64,000 nt of DNA, from contig NZ_VCRO01000001.1 in NCBI RefSeq assembly GCF_006007885.1, positions 806,001 through 870,000 on the forward strand, written 5' to 3'. The notes beneath the pieces are model-generated. The model saw only the letters and a list, made by a program, of their open reading frames with translations, ran no database searches and had not been told where the DNA came from. Numbering within the stretch: position 1 is the stretch's first letter; each line of letters starts with the position of its first letter. Source of the DNA: Alteribacter natronophilus. Lineage in GTDB: Bacteria; Bacillota; Bacilli; Bacillales; Salisediminibacteriaceae. The position numbers were made by a program, and so were the translations under genes. Shown here piece by piece: positions 62,890 to 64,000 of the stretch.

Positions 62890-63531
62890 ATGACTTCGAC
62901 ACCATTCATTGCCGTTGAAGGGCCGATTGGCGTTGGAAAAACGTCTTTAGCCACCAGGCTATCAGCAGACTTTGACTATTACCTGCTGAAGGAAATTGTT
63001 GAAGAGAACCCGTTTCTGGGTAAGTTTTATGAAGATATTCAGGAATGGAGCTTTCAGACAGAAATGTTTTTCCTGTGCAACCGGTTCAAACAGCTCGAAG
63101 ATATCCAGCGGTTCCAGCTGGACAGCCGGAAACCGGTTGTAAGTGATTACCACATTTTTAAAAATAGAATTTTCGCTAAACAGACTTTGAAGGACAGGCA
63201 CTTCAGAAAGTATGATCAGATCTATCAGATTCTTGCCGCTGATTTACCCAAACCTAATATGATTATCTACCTGCATGCGGGTCTTGATACGCTCTTATCA
63301 CGGATCGCCAGCCGGGGGCGCACCATTGAGCAGCAGATTGATCCGGCATATCTGAAACAGCTGTCCAGCGACTACGATATGTTTATTGCCACTTTTAAAG
63401 AGACCCATCCCGATATCCCGGTACTCACTTTTTCAGGTGACGAGCTCGATTTTGTACACCGTAAAAATGATTACAGCCATATCAGGCAGCAGGTTATGGA
63501 CACACTGGGAGCTGTACCGATTGAAAAGTAG
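62890..63531 (+). CDS. dgk: Deoxyguanosine kinase
   Basis: This 213-residue deoxynucleoside kinase matches B. subtilis Dgk: FIAVEGPIGVGKTSL (P-loop), EIVEENPFLGKFYEDIQEWSFQTEMFFLCNRFKQLED and the ERS-like YHIFKNRIFA. It phosphorylates salvaged deoxyguanosine. ATG at 62890 has GGAAGGGGG 8-9 bases upstream. It is directly followed by dck, as in B. subtilis. Confidence 0.9.
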   Translation: MTSTPFIAVEGPIGVGKTSLATRLSADFDYYLLKEIVEENPFLGKFYEDIQEWSFQTEMFFLCNRFKQLEDIQRFQLDSRKPVVSDYHIFKNRIFAKQTLKDRHFRKYDQIYQILAADLPKPNMIIYLHAGLDTLLSRIASRGRTIEQQIDPAYLKQLSSDYDMFIATFKETHPDIPVLTFSGDELDFVHRKNDYSHIRQQVMDTLGAVPIEK

Positions 63532-63551
63532 AGAAACGGAGTTGTTTTACA

Positions 63552-64000
63552 ATGAATAAAAACCGGCACAGTATTCCGGACAATGCGCTGATTACCCTAG
63601 CAGGTACTGTAGGTGTAGGAAAATCCACCCTCACAAAAACACTTGCAGACACACTCAATTTTGAAGCATCTTTTGAAAAAGTGGATGGAAACCCTTATCT
63701 GGAAGACTATTACGATGATTTTAAAGCCTGGTCATTTCATCTTCAGATGTATTTCCTCGCCGAGCGGTTTAAACAGCAGAAGCAGATGCACGAAACCGGC
63801 GCAGGATATGTACAGGACAGAAGTATCTATGAAGATGTCGGGATTTTTGCAAAGATGCAGTTTGATAACGGCAATATGACCCGCCGTGATTATGATACAT
63901 ATCACTCTCTCTTCGAAGCGATGGTCATGTCCCCCTACTTCCCCAAACCTGATGTCCTCATTTACATTGACGGGGATTTGGATAAAATTCTTGAGCGCGT
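63552..64000 (+). CDS. dck: Deoxyadenosine/deoxycytidine kinase (C-terminus outside window)
   Basis: About 149 codons are seen: LAGTVGVGKSTLTKTLAD (P-loop), NPYLEDYYDDFKAWSFHLQMYFLAERFKQ, VQDRSIYEDVGIFAKMQ and SLFEAMVMSPYFPKPDVLIYI, as in B. subtilis Dck. It starts 20 bases after dgk with GGAG 10 bases before the ATG. Confidence 0.9.
   Translation, partial: MNKNRHSIPDNALITLAGTVGVGKSTLTKTLADTLNFEASFEKVDGNPYLEDYYDDFKAWSFHLQMYFLAERFKQQKQMHETGAGYVQDRSIYEDVGIFAKMQFDNGNMTRRDYDTYHSLFEAMVMSPYFPKPDVLIYIDGDLDKILER

Noticed and set aside
1-64000. rRNA or tRNA genes, transposases, phage genes
   Set aside because: None could be recognised by eye on either strand. A tRNA scan would be needed to exclude isolated tRNA genes.

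Overview
The window looks like chromosomal DNA of a spore-forming, probably haloalkaliphilic member of the Bacillaceae (Alteribacter/Evansella-like; genus not provable from sequence alone). The grounds are strong AGGAGG ribosome sites, frequent GTG/TTG starts, and B. subtilis-type genes: dgk-dck, odhAB, acsA, ku-ligD, kamA-yokU-yodPQRST, an SleB-type cortex hydrolase, a Spo0E-like phosphatase and a DacF-type carboxypeptidase. Proteins are rich in Asp and Glu. No rRNA, tRNA, CRISPR array, phage or transposase gene was seen.

Region 1-2.6 kb holds a partial ZIP metal transporter and the most unusual locus. This is a two-gene minus-strand cassette: an XRE-HTH/TPR regulator of RRNPP (NprR-like) shape, followed 15 bp later by a small secreted protein. 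That protein is a signal peptide plus seven tandem copies of EVAGPNKDWVLPSSGGT. It looks like a peptide-pheromone receptor with a multi-copy precursor. The TPR part of the receptor is far more AT-rich than its own HTH domain, as if the sensing half and the signal gene were acquired together.

Region 2.7-22 kb carries an SDR reductase, a short AddAB-like helicase-nuclease pair, a repeat-filled gap, a DJ-1/PfpI protein, a CrtI-like flavoprotein, odhAB (2-oxoglutarate dehydrogenase) with cre-like sites upstream, divergent ku/ligD (NHEJ), a YedK/HMCES protein and a double GGCT protein (YkqA-like). Region 22-39 kb is housekeeping and accessory: a PatA-type aminotransferase, esterase, D,D-carboxypeptidase, DUF4397 protein, ABC-class ATPase, msrAB, TudS/YbgA-like protein, fructosamine kinase, M19 dipeptidase, fumC, acsA and a LysM/SleB-type hydrolase.

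Region 39.3-52.3 kb is a lysine-catabolism island. It has a sigma-54 activator (KamR-like), a sigma-54 promoter, kamA and yokU on the plus strand. On the minus strand are yodT-yodS-yodR-yodQ-gabT-like-gabD-like and ablB (yodP), with a divergent PucR-family regulator. Together they can be read as a path from L-lysine through N6-acetyl-beta-lysine and 4-acetamidobutyrate to GABA and succinate, in which the acetyl group acts as a protecting group.

Region 52.3-64 kb has a YppF-like protein, two very small genes (one a Spo0E-like phosphatase), a membrane-anchored subtilase with a Cache-like extracellular domain, a CtaM/YozB-like protein, a lipoprotein fusing a ComEC-like MBL domain to ComEA-like HhH, an MFS exporter, a patatin-like protein, DegV, a YfcC-type carrier, dgk and the start of dck. 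Intergenic gaps at several places hold one family of MITE-like repeats, some with terminal inverted repeats.
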